Positions 15,907 to 24,364 of a stretch of 64,000 nucleotides of DNA are shown one piece after another (the first letter of the stretch is position 1; the number at the start of each line of letters is the position of its first letter). The position numbers and the translations under genes were made by a program. Below the pieces are notes generated by a model. It was not told where the DNA came from. It saw only the letters and a list, made by a program, of their open reading frames with translations, and searched no databases. Source of the stretch: Bradyrhizobium sp. 1(2017) (lineage in GTDB: Bacteria > Pseudomonadota > Alphaproteobacteria > Rhizobiales > Xanthobacteraceae); contig NZ_CP050022.2 of assembly GCF_011602485.2 (NCBI RefSeq), positions 1,632,001 to 1,696,000 of the forward strand, given 5' to 3'.

Positions 15907-18177
15907 TCAGAACTTCACGTTGACGGCGAGCTGCGCCGTGCGTGGCATGCCGAGCAGCCACTGAGTGGTGCCGCCCGACGTCGTGTAGACCTCATCGAAA
16001 AGGTTGTAGACGCGGAACGACACGGTGGTGTTGGGATCGGGCCTCCATTGCACACCGGCATTGACGATGTTGTAGGCCGGGCGTGTCACCGTGTTCGCAT
16101 TGTCCGCGTAGGTTTTGCCGACGATCTGGACGCCCGCGTTGGCCGACCAGTTCGGGGCGAAGGCCCAGGTCGCCCAGATATTGGAGACGTGCTGCGGCAC
16201 ATTGACGGGTACGTTGCCGGCATAGTTCACGCTGCCGCCGCCGACCGCCTGCACGAAGTCGTCATACTTCGCGCGCAGCAAGGCTGTATTGGCGTCGATA
16301 CGCCAGCCGTAATCGAGCAGGAAACCCACTGATGCTTCGACACCGCGTGACGATTGCTGGCCGACCTGGACGGTCAACGACGGAATGTTGGGATCGCGCG
16401 CCAGCAGGTTGTTCTTCACGATCTCGTAGCCGGCCAAGGTCCATTCGCCGCGGCCGCCCCAGAATGATTGCTTGACGCCGATCTCGATCTGTCTGCCGGT
16501 GGCGAGGTCGAAGTTCTTGTTTGCGGAGGACAGGGAGATCAGCCCTCCGACCGGATCGACCGCGGTGGCATACTGGCCATAGAAAGCGAGATCCCTGACC
16601 GGTGTGTAGACCGCACCTGCGCGCCAGGTTGTCGAGGAGAACGACTTCTCGAAGCTGTTGGCGGGCGAAACATAGTCGGTGCGCGTGATCGTCGGTTCGT
16701 CCTGACGTATGCCGGCAATCAAGGACAGTTGCTCGGTGACCGACAGCCTGTTCTCGGCAAACAGCGCGTATTGATTGGTCACGCTGCCGTAGCCGGGAAC
16801 CGTGGCGTTCGGGCTGTTGAATGCGCCTGGGATGAAATTGAACGGATTGACGGACGACGAGCCCCCATAGGGCGAATTGTTGGTGTGGGCAAAGTTGATG
16901 CTGTTGACGTCGAAGCCTGCAAGGAACTCATTGGCCATGCCAAGGACATGCCCGCGGAATTTCGCGTCCATGCGATTGCCGACCTGCTGCTGATCGTGAA
17001 AAATCTCGATGTAGCTGGTTCGGTTGACCAGGCCGGTGGCAGGAATATAGGCGTAGCTTTCGACGTCCTTCCAGTGCCGCTTGGAGTTCAAATAGTAAAG
17101 CGTGTTCTGAATCGAAATTCCATCGGCGACCTGCCAATCGGTCTTCACCTGGTTCCAGCTATCCTGATAGCGGATGTGGCTGTCGCTGACGTTGTAGTTC
17201 TTGAAGCGTAGAGATTCATCGAGCCTGCCGTTGATCAGCGGCGTGCCGAAGTAGCGGGACGGGTTGCGGTCACCATAGTCCGTGGACAGCGTCCACGTGA
17301 CGTCTTCGTTCTGCCTGACCTGAACCACGGCATGAAGCGCGACATTCGAGGTGTCGTCACGATCGACCCAGCCGTCGGACATGTTGCCGGAGGCGGTGAT
17401 GCGGTATGCGACGTCCTTGCTGACCGGACCGCCGCTGTCTACAGCAATGCGTCGCGTCATGTTCGTGTCCAGCGAGACCTCGGCCTGGTTGCGAGGGACC
17501 CACAATGGCAGTTTCGAAACGATGTTGATGGCGCCGCCCACCGCGCCCGCGCCATACATCACCGACGCAGGACCGTGTAGCACCTCAATGCGCTCGGTCG
17601 ACCACGTGTCGAACGGAAAGGTCACCGTACCGGCGCCGATATAGAGCTGGGTGCCGTCATACAGCGTCATCACGGAGCCGAGACCGGTGAAGCCGCGGGT
17701 ATTGAAAGAGACGCCGCCATTGCCCGGCGCCGGGCTCGCGGTGAAGCCGGTGGCATTTTGCGTGACCGCGTCGAGAATGTTCTGCTGGCCACGTTCGGAG
17801 ATGGTCTCGGCGGAGATCACCTCGACACTGGCCGGAGTCTGCAGCCGCGTCAGGCCGAGCCGGCTGCCGGCCGTGCTCGCGCCGGTGAGGTTGAGCGTCG
17901 GTGCGGCGAAGACAGGACCAGTCGGCGCGGCAACTTGTGTATTGGTAGTCACGTTGCGCTGCTGGCGCGACCGCGCGGCGCGGGCGGCAGCAGAGCTGCG
18001 TTGGGTGCTGCGGGCATTCGGCGGCCTCGCCGGTGGCTGCACCACCACGGGGGCGAGCGTCTGGACCGGCGTTTGGGACTGTGCCCAGCCGTCGGTCGAT
18101 AACACGAGGCAGGAGAATGCAACTGAACGGAGCAACGCGCGGCGGCGCCGTGGCGCGAAGATTATACGGGAGATCAT
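15907..18177 (-). CDS. TonB-dependent outer-membrane receptor (FhuA/FhuE-like) under cobalamin riboswitch
   Basis: A 756-residue outer-membrane receptor. A signal peptide (about 1-32) precedes a Pro/Arg-rich linker, then the plug domain (PASVEVISAETISERGQQNILDAV, GFNTRGF-like SFNTRGFTGLGS, IEVLHGPASVMYGAGAVGGAINIV) and a 22-strand-type barrel ending with the terminal aromatic residue Phe (LAVNVKF), as required for outer-membrane insertion. By family it resembles hydroxamate siderophore receptors. However, the leader carries a cobalamin riboswitch, so its cargo may be a corrinoid, or B12 status may control iron-chelate uptake. The ATG at 18177 is chosen because the signal peptide begins there; a GTG at 18207 is possible. 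Confidence 0.88.
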   Translation of the reverse strand: MISRIIFAPRRRRALLRSVAFSCLVLSTDGWAQSQTPVQTLAPVVVQPPARPPNARSTQRSSAAARAARSRQQRNVTTNTQVAAPTGPVFAAPTLNLTGASTAGSRLGLTRLQTPASVEVISAETISERGQQNILDAVTQNATGFTASPAPGNGGVSFNTRGFTGLGSVMTLYDGTQLYIGAGTVTFPFDTWSTERIEVLHGPASVMYGAGAVGGAINIVSKLPLWVPRNQAEVSLDTNMTRRIAVDSGGPVSKDVAYRITASGNMSDGWVDRDDTSNVALHAVVQVRQNEDVTWTLSTDYGDRNPSRYFGTPLINGRLDESLRFKNYNVSDSHIRYQDSWNQVKTDWQVADGISIQNTLYYLNSKRHWKDVESYAYIPATGLVNRTSYIEIFHDQQQVGNRMDAKFRGHVLGMANEFLAGFDVNSINFAHTNNSPYGGSSSVNPFNFIPGAFNSPNATVPGYGSVTNQYALFAENRLSVTEQLSLIAGIRQDEPTITRTDYVSPANSFEKSFSSTTWRAGAVYTPVRDLAFYGQYATAVDPVGGLISLSSANKNFDLATGRQIEIGVKQSFWGGRGEWTLAGYEIVKNNLLARDPNIPSLTVQVGQQSSRGVEASVGFLLDYGWRIDANTALLRAKYDDFVQAVGGGSVNYAGNVPVNVPQHVSNIWATWAFAPNWSANAGVQIVGKTYADNANTVTRPAYNIVNAGVQWRPDPNTTVSFRVYNLFDEVYTTSGGTTQWLLGMPRTAQLAVNVKF

Positions 18178-18226
18178 CAATAGGCTCGCGATAACGTGGC
18201 ACGTCACCGCGAACGCAGTCTGGCCG

Positions 18227-18242
18227 CTTCCTCAGGAGGAAG
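18227..18242 (-). promoter_or_regulatory. Inverted repeat in receptor leader (possible expression platform)
   Basis: CTTCCTC and GAGGAAG form a perfect inverted repeat with a 2-base spacer between the riboswitch and the receptor start. GAGGAAG is Shine-Dalgarno-like, but it lies 19 bases or more from the candidate starts, so a role in ribosome occlusion is only a suggestion. Confidence 0.35.
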
Positions 18243-18294
18243 ACAACTCAACACCCACCAGGACACCCCGCCCAATGTGCTCGCGTGTGACCAC

Positions 18295-18470
18295 GACTGA
18301 CGGCAGGTCTCCTGGCTCGCGGGTCGTTGCCTGTCGCCGCCTTCCCAGGCCCGCAGGCCCAGTGGCATTTGGCGAAGGCTCACCGCTTACAGTTGCGGGG
18401 GCAGCCACGGCGTTGGGGGATCCCCGCACCGTATTCCCTATTGATCTCCCGAAGGAGAACCGTCGCAGTC
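18295..18470 (-). promoter_or_regulatory. Cobalamin (B12) riboswitch
   Basis: Read on the minus strand, the element has the canonical parts in order: a closing P1 stem (GACTGCGACGG at 18470-18460 with CCGTCAGTC at 18303-18295), GGGAATACGGTGCGGGG, the CCCCCGCAACTGTAAGC segment, GCCACTGG, GGGAAGGCGGCGACAGGC, and the B12 box AGCCAGGAGACCTGCC at 18317-18302. Its 3' end lies 118 bases upstream of the TonB receptor start. By established knowledge, adenosylcobalamin binding normally represses the downstream genes. Confidence 0.95.
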
Positions 18471-19002
18471 ACCCTAGTTTTATTTGCAAAGCGCTGTCAA
18501 CTGGCTCTCCCGAGACAGTTCAGCGCCTCGCACCGTCATCGGCGATGCGGGGATCCTCCACCGCACGTCGGCGAAACACCCCAATCCTGTGTCAAGCCTT
18601 TTCGTTGAAAATATTCCACTTTACCGAAATTCGGATTTATCGTATGTGTTGCCCATCCCAGACCACCAAAGGGGCGGTCGTACGTCGTCACGAACGCGGG
18701 CTGGGATTGCGGTGGACGCGGGCGGCGCTAAGGCGGGTCAGTTGCGTGCAGGGCGAGATGAACCTCGTGAGCATGGCACGTCCCGCGAAGACGGACGGCG
18801 CCCGTGCCCTGCGAAGCCTCTTGGCAAAGCAGGGTCGTCCGCGTACGGCGAAACCGTGTGGTCCTGGCCGTCGTTGCTACGGTCAAGCCCTGGCGAAGGC
18901 GTCATCGCGTCAACCGGCGCGCTGCCGTGCATTTCGTTGGGGTGAGGGAGGCCAGAAGGAACTCGGCTCCCGGGAGAGCGCGGCATAGGCCGTCAAACCA
19001 TC
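18471..19002. other. Gene-free stretch, probable family-specific repeat
   Basis: No reading frame here looks like a protein gene. From about 18660 the sequence resembles, as far as I remember, a block repeated in many Bradyrhizobium loci (segments like CAGGGCGAGATGAACCTCGT and CGGCGAAACCGTGTGGTCCT). It leads directly into the stem-closed element at 19003-19123. Copy number cannot be tested here. Confidence 0.45.
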
Positions 19003-19123
19003 GCGCAGGGAAGGCCTGGTCTTGGCTGCCCTGTGTCTCCCCTGTGCACTGCGCGTGCATTCGTTCAGCGCAGGGGTCTTATGGGTGCCAGCCGGTGCCC
19101 GGTCTTCCCTGCGCCCTTTTTTT
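19003..19123 (+). ncRNA. Candidate structured RNA / terminator-like element
   Basis: GCGCAGGGAAG (19003-19013) is perfectly complementary to CTTCCCTGCGC (19104-19114), and the second arm is followed by CC and seven T (19117-19123). The enclosed roughly 90 bases contain further short complementary pieces, for example GTGCACTGCGC and GCGTGCATTC. The form is that of a small RNA with a long closing stem that ends as an intrinsic terminator, or of a long terminator. No function is known to me. Confidence 0.4.
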
Positions 19124-19295
19124 CGAGAGGGTGTGAAGAGCACAGCTCGGGCAGAACATGCCGCGAGAACGCGTTCGCGTTTGTGATCTGCCTGCCAAAT
19201 GATCTTCCGTACGAGCATGATGCATCGGCCTCGGCGGAGGTGGTCGTTCCCTTCAGAATCTGCCTTGATACGAATTCAGCGCGGAGGATAGTTGA

Positions 19296-20786
19296 ATGAG
19301 CGGTTTGGTGATCTCTGGCGGCCGGGTGGTGGATCCCGCCAGCGGGATGGATGCCATCGGCGACGTGGCGGTGGTGGACGGCAAGATCGCGGCGGTCGGC
19401 TCCTCGCTCGGCGGCGCGGAGCGGGTGATCGACGCCACCGGCCTCGTGGTCGCGCCCGGCTTCATCGATCTGCACGCGCATGGCCAGTCGGTCCCGGCCG
19501 ACCGCATGCAGGCGTTCGACGGCGTCACGACCACGCTCGATCTCGAGGCCGGGGTGCTGCCGGTCGCGTCCTGGTATGAGCGCCAGGCGCGGAAGGGCCG
19601 CGTGCTGAACTACGGCGCTGCCGCCAATTGGGCGTTTGCGCGCATCGGCGCAATGACGGGCTCCAATGCGGAGAGCTCGCTGGAGGCATTCGGCAATGCC
19701 ATGCGCGACCGCCGCTGGATCGAGAACGTCGCGACCGATGCGGAGGTCGCCGGCATTCTCGAGCGCCTGTCACGCGGCCTCAACGAAGGCGGCATCGGGA
19801 TCGGCATCTTGAACGCCTACGCGCCCGGCGCCGGCGTGCAGGAGCTGACCGCGGTCTGCCAGCTCGCCGCGAAGCAGGACGTGCCGACCTTCACCCACGT
19901 CGCCTTCATGTCGCGCATCGATCCCGAAAGCGCGGCGGAAGCCTATATCCGCCTGATCGGTTATGCCGGCGCCACCGGCGCACACATGCACATCTGCCAT
20001 TTCAATTCGTCGAGCAAGACCGACGTGGAGCGTTGCCGCGTGCTGATCGCGAAGGCGCAGGCGCAGGGCCTGCCCATCACGGTCGAGGCCTATCCTTACG
20101 GCACCGGCTCGACCGTGCTGGCGGCGGCGTTCTTCAGCGATCCCGAGTTCGTGGAGCGCAACGGCACCGGCTATGATTCCGTGCAGCGGGTGACCGACGG
20201 CCATCGCTTCCGCGACCGCGAGGAGCTGTTGAAGGCGCAGGCCGATGAGCCGTCCTCGCTGGTGCTCTGGCACATCCTCGACACCGAGAACAACGCGCAT
20301 CACCGCGACCTGCTCGACATGTCGGTGCTCTATCCCGGTGGCGCGATCGCGTCCGACGCCATGCCGTGGACGACGTCGGACGGCAAGACCTACACCGGCG
20401 ACGCCTGGCCGCTGCCTGACGATGCCACCTCGCATCCACGCTCGGCCGGCTGCTTCACGAAGTTCATCCGCGAATGGGTGCGCGAGCGCAAGACCGTGTC
20501 GCTGCTCGAAGGCGTGCGTAAATGCGCGCTGATCCCCGCAGAAATCCTGTCGCAAAGCACGCCCGCGATGCGCGCCAAGGGGCGGCTTGCCAAGGATGCG
20601 GATGCCGACATCGTCGTGTTCGACTACGAGAAGCTCTCGGACCGTGCGACCTTCACGGCGATGAATCGGCCCTCCGAAGGCGTGCGGCATCTGATCGTCA
20701 GTGGTCAGCCGTTGATCCGTGACGGCGTGCTTGACGCAGCCGCGCGGCCGGGAAGGCCGGTGCGCCGCCCCGTCGTCGGGGGCTGA
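19296..20786 (+). CDS. D-aminoacylase / N-acyl-D-amino-acid deacylase family amidohydrolase
   Basis: A 496-residue metal-dependent amidohydrolase. The binding motif HxH is at His60/His62 (APGFIDLHAHGQ), and the family-typical C-terminal part (ILSQSTPAMRAKGRLAKDADADIVVFDY) is complete. D-aminoacylases and N-acyl-D-Glu/D-Asp deacylases share this layout; it should release acyl groups from N-acylated D-amino acids or related amides. The start has GGAGGA 8 bases upstream. The CobW-type GTPase follows after 3 bases, so the two form an operon and the GTPase may supply its metal (inference). Confidence 0.85.
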   Translation: MSGLVISGGRVVDPASGMDAIGDVAVVDGKIAAVGSSLGGAERVIDATGLVVAPGFIDLHAHGQSVPADRMQAFDGVTTTLDLEAGVLPVASWYERQARKGRVLNYGAAANWAFARIGAMTGSNAESSLEAFGNAMRDRRWIENVATDAEVAGILERLSRGLNEGGIGIGILNAYAPGAGVQELTAVCQLAAKQDVPTFTHVAFMSRIDPESAAEAYIRLIGYAGATGAHMHICHFNSSSKTDVERCRVLIAKAQAQGLPITVEAYPYGTGSTVLAAAFFSDPEFVERNGTGYDSVQRVTDGHRFRDREELLKAQADEPSSLVLWHILDTENNAHHRDLLDMSVLYPGGAIASDAMPWTTSDGKTYTGDAWPLPDDATSHPRSAGCFTKFIREWVRERKTVSLLEGVRKCALIPAEILSQSTPAMRAKGRLAKDADADIVVFDYEKLSDRATFTAMNRPSEGVRHLIVSGQPLIRDGVLDAAARPGRPVRRPVVGG

Positions 20787-20789
20787 TCC

Positions 20790-21716
20790 ATGCCGGTCCC
20801 CATTCTCCTGGTGACGGGCTTTCTGGGGGCGGGCAAGACCACGGTGGTCAACCATCTCTTGGCCAACGCCGAGGGGCGGCGCATCGCCGCCATCGTCAAC
20901 GATTTCGGCGCGATCAACATCGATGCGGAACTGATCGCCGGGGCCAGCGACGGTGTGGTCAGTCTCGCCAATGGCTGCATCTGCTGCTCGCTCGAAGGCG
21001 ATCTCTTGCGCACGCTCTCGACCCTGCTGCGGCGCGATCCGAAGCCGGAGCACATCGTCATCGAAACCAGCGGCGTCGCCGATCCCGCCGACATCGTGCG
21101 CAACCTGATGGATCCCGTGATCCTGCGCGAAGCGCCGCTGGAGACGGTGGTCTGCGTGATGGACGCGACTGCACCACCGGCCGCGCTCGAGGATGCACTC
21201 CAGCGTTCGCAACTCCGCGTCGCCGACATCGTGGCGTTGAGCAAGCTGGATCTGGCGGACGCGGGCGCAGGTGTCCGGATGCGCGAGGCAATCCGCGCGC
21301 AGCGCGTGCCTGCCGTGGTTGTCGATGCGAAGCACGGCGAGATTCCCGCCGCGCTGCTGTTTCCCGCGACTATCGATCGGGCGCCCGCGCCGCGCGAGAT
21401 CGCGCCGCGACGGCCGGCGGAAGAGCGCTTCGAGGCGCTGAGCTGGACGTCGGAGCAGCCGCTCTCGCTGCCGCGCTTGCAACAGGCCATCGGCCGCCTT
21501 GCGCCAAAACTCGCGCGCGCCAAGGGCCTGTTCGAGACGGTCGAGCAGCCCGGCCGCATGATGGTGTTTCAGTTCGCCGCCGGCCGCGCCACGCTGGCAC
21601 CGGGGCAAGCGCCGGCGCCTGGCGTGCCGCGATCGCGGATCGTCTTCATTGCCGAGCTCGGGGTGCTCTCGCGGGCGGAGCTCGATGCAATCATGGAGGC
21701 GTGCGTTGCCGGCTGA
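20790..21716 (+). CDS. CobW/G3E-family GTP-binding metallochaperone
   Basis: A 308-residue P-loop GTPase. Walker A is GFLGAGKTT (10-18), the metal-binding CxCC motif is NGCICCSLEG (Cys63, Cys65, Cys66), ETSGVADP follows near 92, and the guanine-specificity motif is SKLD instead of the usual NKxD. The C-terminal CobW_C domain is present but short. G3E proteins insert or deliver metals, mostly zinc, cobalt or nickel. Here the partner is probably the amidohydrolase encoded 3 bases upstream, rather than cobalamin synthesis, since no cob genes are nearby. Confidence 0.88.
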   Translation: MPVPILLVTGFLGAGKTTVVNHLLANAEGRRIAAIVNDFGAINIDAELIAGASDGVVSLANGCICCSLEGDLLRTLSTLLRRDPKPEHIVIETSGVADPADIVRNLMDPVILREAPLETVVCVMDATAPPAALEDALQRSQLRVADIVALSKLDLADAGAGVRMREAIRAQRVPAVVVDAKHGEIPAALLFPATIDRAPAPREIAPRRPAEERFEALSWTSEQPLSLPRLQQAIGRLAPKLARAKGLFETVEQPGRMMVFQFAAGRATLAPGQAPAPGVPRSRIVFIAELGVLSRAELDAIMEACVAG

Positions 21717-21735
21717 CGCGGCAGATCGGACCAGC

Positions 21736-22113
21736 TCACGCGAACTGCGCTTCTCCGTTTCCGACCGACCAGTTCTCCTTGGGGGCATCGAGCACGTTGA
21801 CGAAGACGTCCTCGGGGCGGATGCCCGGGCTCTCGCCGAGCAGGTCCGCGATCCGGCGATACAGGGACTTTTTCTGCTCGGCGGTGCGCGAGGCGAACAC
21901 CGTGATCTGGATCAGCACGGCGTCGTCGCTGCGCGCGACGCCGTAGGCGTTGCCGCAGCGGAAGTTCGCGGGCGCAAGCTCGCTGATGGTCATGAATTCG
22001 TCGCCTTCGGGCACGTTCAGCGTCTCGCGCATGGCCCGGTAAAGGCTGTCGAGGATCGCCTGCCGGTACGACTCCGGCTTGCCGGCGCGCATCGAGATGT
22101 GGAGGAGAGGCAT
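21736..22113 (-). CDS. Tautomerase superfamily protein
   Basis: A 125-residue protein of the 4-oxalocrotonate tautomerase/MIF superfamily. The start at 22113 places Pro directly after Met, which becomes the N-terminal catalytic proline (PLLHISMRAGK); the longer open frame upstream would bury it and is rejected. The conserved VFASRTAEQKKSLYRRIADLL helix and a C-terminal DVFVNVLDAPKENW segment agree with the fused-type members of about 125-130 residues. It is divergent from a TetR regulator with two operator-like palindromes between them, so it is probably the regulated target. Confidence 0.82.
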   Translation of the reverse strand: MPLLHISMRAGKPESYRQAILDSLYRAMRETLNVPEGDEFMTISELAPANFRCGNAYGVARSDDAVLIQITVFASRTAEQKKSLYRRIADLLGESPGIRPEDVFVNVLDAPKENWSVGNGEAQFA

Positions 22114-22212
22114 GAGCTGGTCCCTTTGCGCGCGGGCCGGCCCGCCGGGGCGTGTGCATGCGCCGGCGGTTCGGGCCATTGACGAAACGGGCTATCGATC
22201 TCAAATTTGTTT

Positions 22213-22254
22213 TTGACGCGATGTCCAGAAACCACGTTTTTGACATCGTGTCAA
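22213..22254. promoter_or_regulatory. Paired operator for the TetR regulator
   Basis: Two palindromes of the same form lie in the divergent intergenic region: TTGACG-CGA-TGTCCA at 22213-22227 (imperfect) and TTGACA-TCG-TGTCAA at 22240-22254 (perfect). Their centres are 27 bases apart, between two and a half and three helical turns. This is the layout expected for autoregulated TetR control of both directions. Confidence 0.65.
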
Positions 22255-22278
22255 ATATTGTCCGCACAGGAGAAGATC

Positions 22279-22881
22279 TTGAGGCCGCGCGAGTTCGACC
22301 ATGACGACGTCCTGCGCATCGCGTTCGAGCAGTTCTGGCGCAAGGGCGTGCGCGGCACCTCGCTGTCAGACATCGCGCGCGATGCCGGCGTCCAGCGCGG
22401 CAGCCTCTACAATGCGTTCGGCAGCAAGGAGGCGCTGTTCCTGAAGGCCTATGAGCGCTATGCGGGCGAGTATCTCGTCGTCCTGCAAAAGGCGCTCGGC
22501 GCGGGCTCGTTGCGCAAACGTCTCACCGTGTTCTTCGATCTGACCATCACCAATTTCCGTGCCGGCACGCCGCCACGGGGATGTCCGACTACGCGCGGCT
22601 TGATGGAGCTCGGAGCGGCCGAAGGCGAAGGGCTCGATGAAGACGCGCGTCGGGCTTTTGCGAGCCTCGTTTCGCGCATCACTGCCCTCATTCAGGAAAC
22701 GCTGTCGGCGGGCGCAGAACGCGGCGAATTCAGCGGCAACGCAGCGGCGGCCGCCCTGCACATCATCACGGTGACGCGAGGTCTTGCCGTGCTCGAACGT
22801 GCGTTCGGCGATGAGCGGCAATTGCGCAAGATCGCCGCGCACACGATCGACCTCGTGCTGGGCCGGAAGGGCGGTCAGTGA
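22279..22881 (+). CDS. TetR/AcrR-family transcriptional regulator
   Basis: A 200-residue regulator. The N-terminal DNA-binding domain (about 5-52) has the typical form: FEQFWRKGVRGTSLSDIARDAGVQRGSLYNAFGSKEALF. The C-terminal ligand domain contains PPRGCPTTRGLMELG, often seen in regulators of reactive-compound response (NemR/AcuR-like), and the tautomerase target would fit a reactive carbonyl signal (inference). The TTG start at 22279 has AGGAGA 5 bases upstream and directly precedes the fold; the longer frame has no support. Confidence 0.88.
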   Translation: MRPREFDHDDVLRIAFEQFWRKGVRGTSLSDIARDAGVQRGSLYNAFGSKEALFLKAYERYAGEYLVVLQKALGAGSLRKRLTVFFDLTITNFRAGTPPRGCPTTRGLMELGAAEGEGLDEDARRAFASLVSRITALIQETLSAGAERGEFSGNAAAAALHIITVTRGLAVLERAFGDERQLRKIAAHTIDLVLGRKGGQ

Positions 22882-23023
22882 GGTGAACATGCGAGAATGA
22901 CGACCCCAGCGGTGGTCGCGCTGGGATCGTCTGGAGGTTTCATGGAGGGCATCGAGCTCTGCGGCTCCATCGCATGTTGGTAGCGCAAGGTCGCTCAAGA
23001 TGCGACTAGAACCCGTCGAAGCT

Positions 23024-23497
23024 TCAGCACAACGCGAGCGCGTTGACCGCGCGCGTCGTCGCATCCTGCTTTCCGGAGCCGACGAACTGGCAAACGATGG
23101 ATTCGAGTTCGCCCGGCTGCTTGCTGCGTGCGGCTGCGAGCAATCGCATCAGTTCCGTCTCGTCCTTCGACAGGCGCCGGCAGGACGGCGGCATGAGGCA
23201 CAGCTCGCATGGCCGGCCGCTGCGCAGGATCCTGACGAGCGCTGCGGCTCGCGCGACCAGCAGCGCGCTGTCGGCGATGTCAGGCGTCTCGTCGGCAAAG
23301 TGGTAGGCCGCTTCCCAGCAATCGGACGCGCCGGTCGCATAGGCCGCCCCGATGAAGCGGAACAACGACAGCGCGACGCGGGAAAATTGGTCGTAGTCCT
23401 CGATGCTCCGGGGCGCCGAAAGCACGGCCTGGAGCGGGCAGAGCCGCGATTGTCCCGCCTCCGGGATTGGCACGAAACTGCAGGCGTCCTGCATCAT
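23024..23497 (-). CDS. Hypothetical protein, Cys-rich, partner of the next gene
   Basis: I do not recognise this 157-residue protein. It is mostly helical in composition, without signal peptide or membrane helix, and contains a compact cysteine cluster (GRPCELCLMPPSC, about residues 96-108) that could bind metal or a cofactor. It begins 11 bases after the stop of the gene at 23509 on the same strand, so the two probably work together. Confidence 0.6.
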   Translation of the reverse strand: MMQDACSFVPIPEAGQSRLCPLQAVLSAPRSIEDYDQFSRVALSLFRFIGAAYATGASDCWEAAYHFADETPDIADSALLVARAAALVRILRSGRPCELCLMPPSCRRLSKDETELMRLLAAARSKQPGELESIVCQFVGSGKQDATTRAVNALALC

Positions 23498-23508
23498 CAG
23501 CGATCCCG

Positions 23509-24009
23509 TCAGTGCAGCGTTGGACTGCCCACGAACCAGCTCTTCATGGCCATCGTCCGATCATGCTCGAAGGAGCGGACGTGCCGGTCGGGCAGGATGA
23601 GTCCGGCCATGCGGAAGATCGTTGCAAGTCCCCGCACGGGCGCGAGAGCCCAATCGGCCCCGACCGGCGGCAGCCAGCACTCGAACTGCTCGCGCACCGC
23701 GTCAAGGCGCTCCTGCTGCGCGGCGGCGATCGCCCGCAGGATTCCGTGCTCGCTGTCGGACATGCGCGGGCAGGTCGGGCAGTGCACCTCGATCGCCGTA
23801 TGCGCCGTGCATGCGAAGATCTCGATGATGGATTCCAGCGAGAGCACGGCGTCGCCGACGCGAAAATGGTCGTACACTTGCTGAATGTCGGCCGCGGTCG
23901 GGACGGCGCCTCCGCTGCGAGCCTTCGCCCTGAATCCCCAGATGAAGAGCCGCTCCGCCGCGCTCAGCGCTGGAAGGTCGAGCGATCCGGTGTATGTCGA
24001 TTGATGCAT
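23509..24009 (-). CDS. Hypothetical protein with Cys/His motif
   Basis: A 166-residue soluble protein I do not recognise as a named family. Visible features are an N-terminal helical region (LSAAERLFIWGFRAKA), a central HCPTCPRMSDSEHG motif (Cys-x2-Cys flanked by His) that may bind metal, and a Trp-rich C-terminal part (ECWLPPVGADWALAPVRGL). It is the first gene of a two-gene unit with the one at 23024. The ATG at 24009 lacks a strong ribosome binding site. Confidence 0.65.
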   Translation of the reverse strand: MHQSTYTGSLDLPALSAAERLFIWGFRAKARSGGAVPTAADIQQVYDHFRVGDAVLSLESIIEIFACTAHTAIEVHCPTCPRMSDSEHGILRAIAAAQQERLDAVREQFECWLPPVGADWALAPVRGLATIFRMAGLILPDRHVRSFEHDRTMAMKSWFVGSPTLH

Positions 24010-24364
24010 TGAGGCTCTGGCCTTCGGCTGCGCTCACGCCATCGTTGGCGTCGATGAGCTTGCTCGATCGTTCTGCCAGAGCCCTCCGCAAGTCAACGCT
24101 TGGAGGAGCGATATCGAGGTCTTCTAGATCTAAAGAAGCCTCGAGCCCGGAAGCAGACACCTGCGCCTTGAACGATTCCAATGCAGGGGAACCCCGACGC
24201 ATTTCAATCCGTCCAGCGACGCCATGCGCGCAGGGCCTCCGTGACCGGACCGAGGGCCGTCGTACCCATTCTTGCGGGATTTGTAGGGAAGCCAATGCTT
24301 AAAGCTTTGCTAAGGAGAACGGGATAATCTGGCATATCAGCCCTTCGAATTCTCGCGAGCTCCG
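24010..24364. other. Divergent intergenic region before the chemoreceptor
   Basis: No gene is convincing here, although a minus-strand frame remains open across most of it. TCTTCTAGATCTAAAGAAG near 24120-24138 is an imperfect palindrome around TCTAGA that could be a regulator site. Promoters of both neighbours must lie here. Confidence 0.35.

Noticed and set aside
20134..21788. Long minus-strand frames across the aminoacylase and CobW genes
   Set aside because: High-GC shadows, rich in Arg/His/Ala without domains, while the plus strand carries complete families.
24010..24295. Minus-strand open frame (RRGSPALESFKAQVSASG...) upstream of the hypothetical pair
   Set aside because: It runs on out of frame through the following gene, has no ribosome binding site and no recognisable fold.
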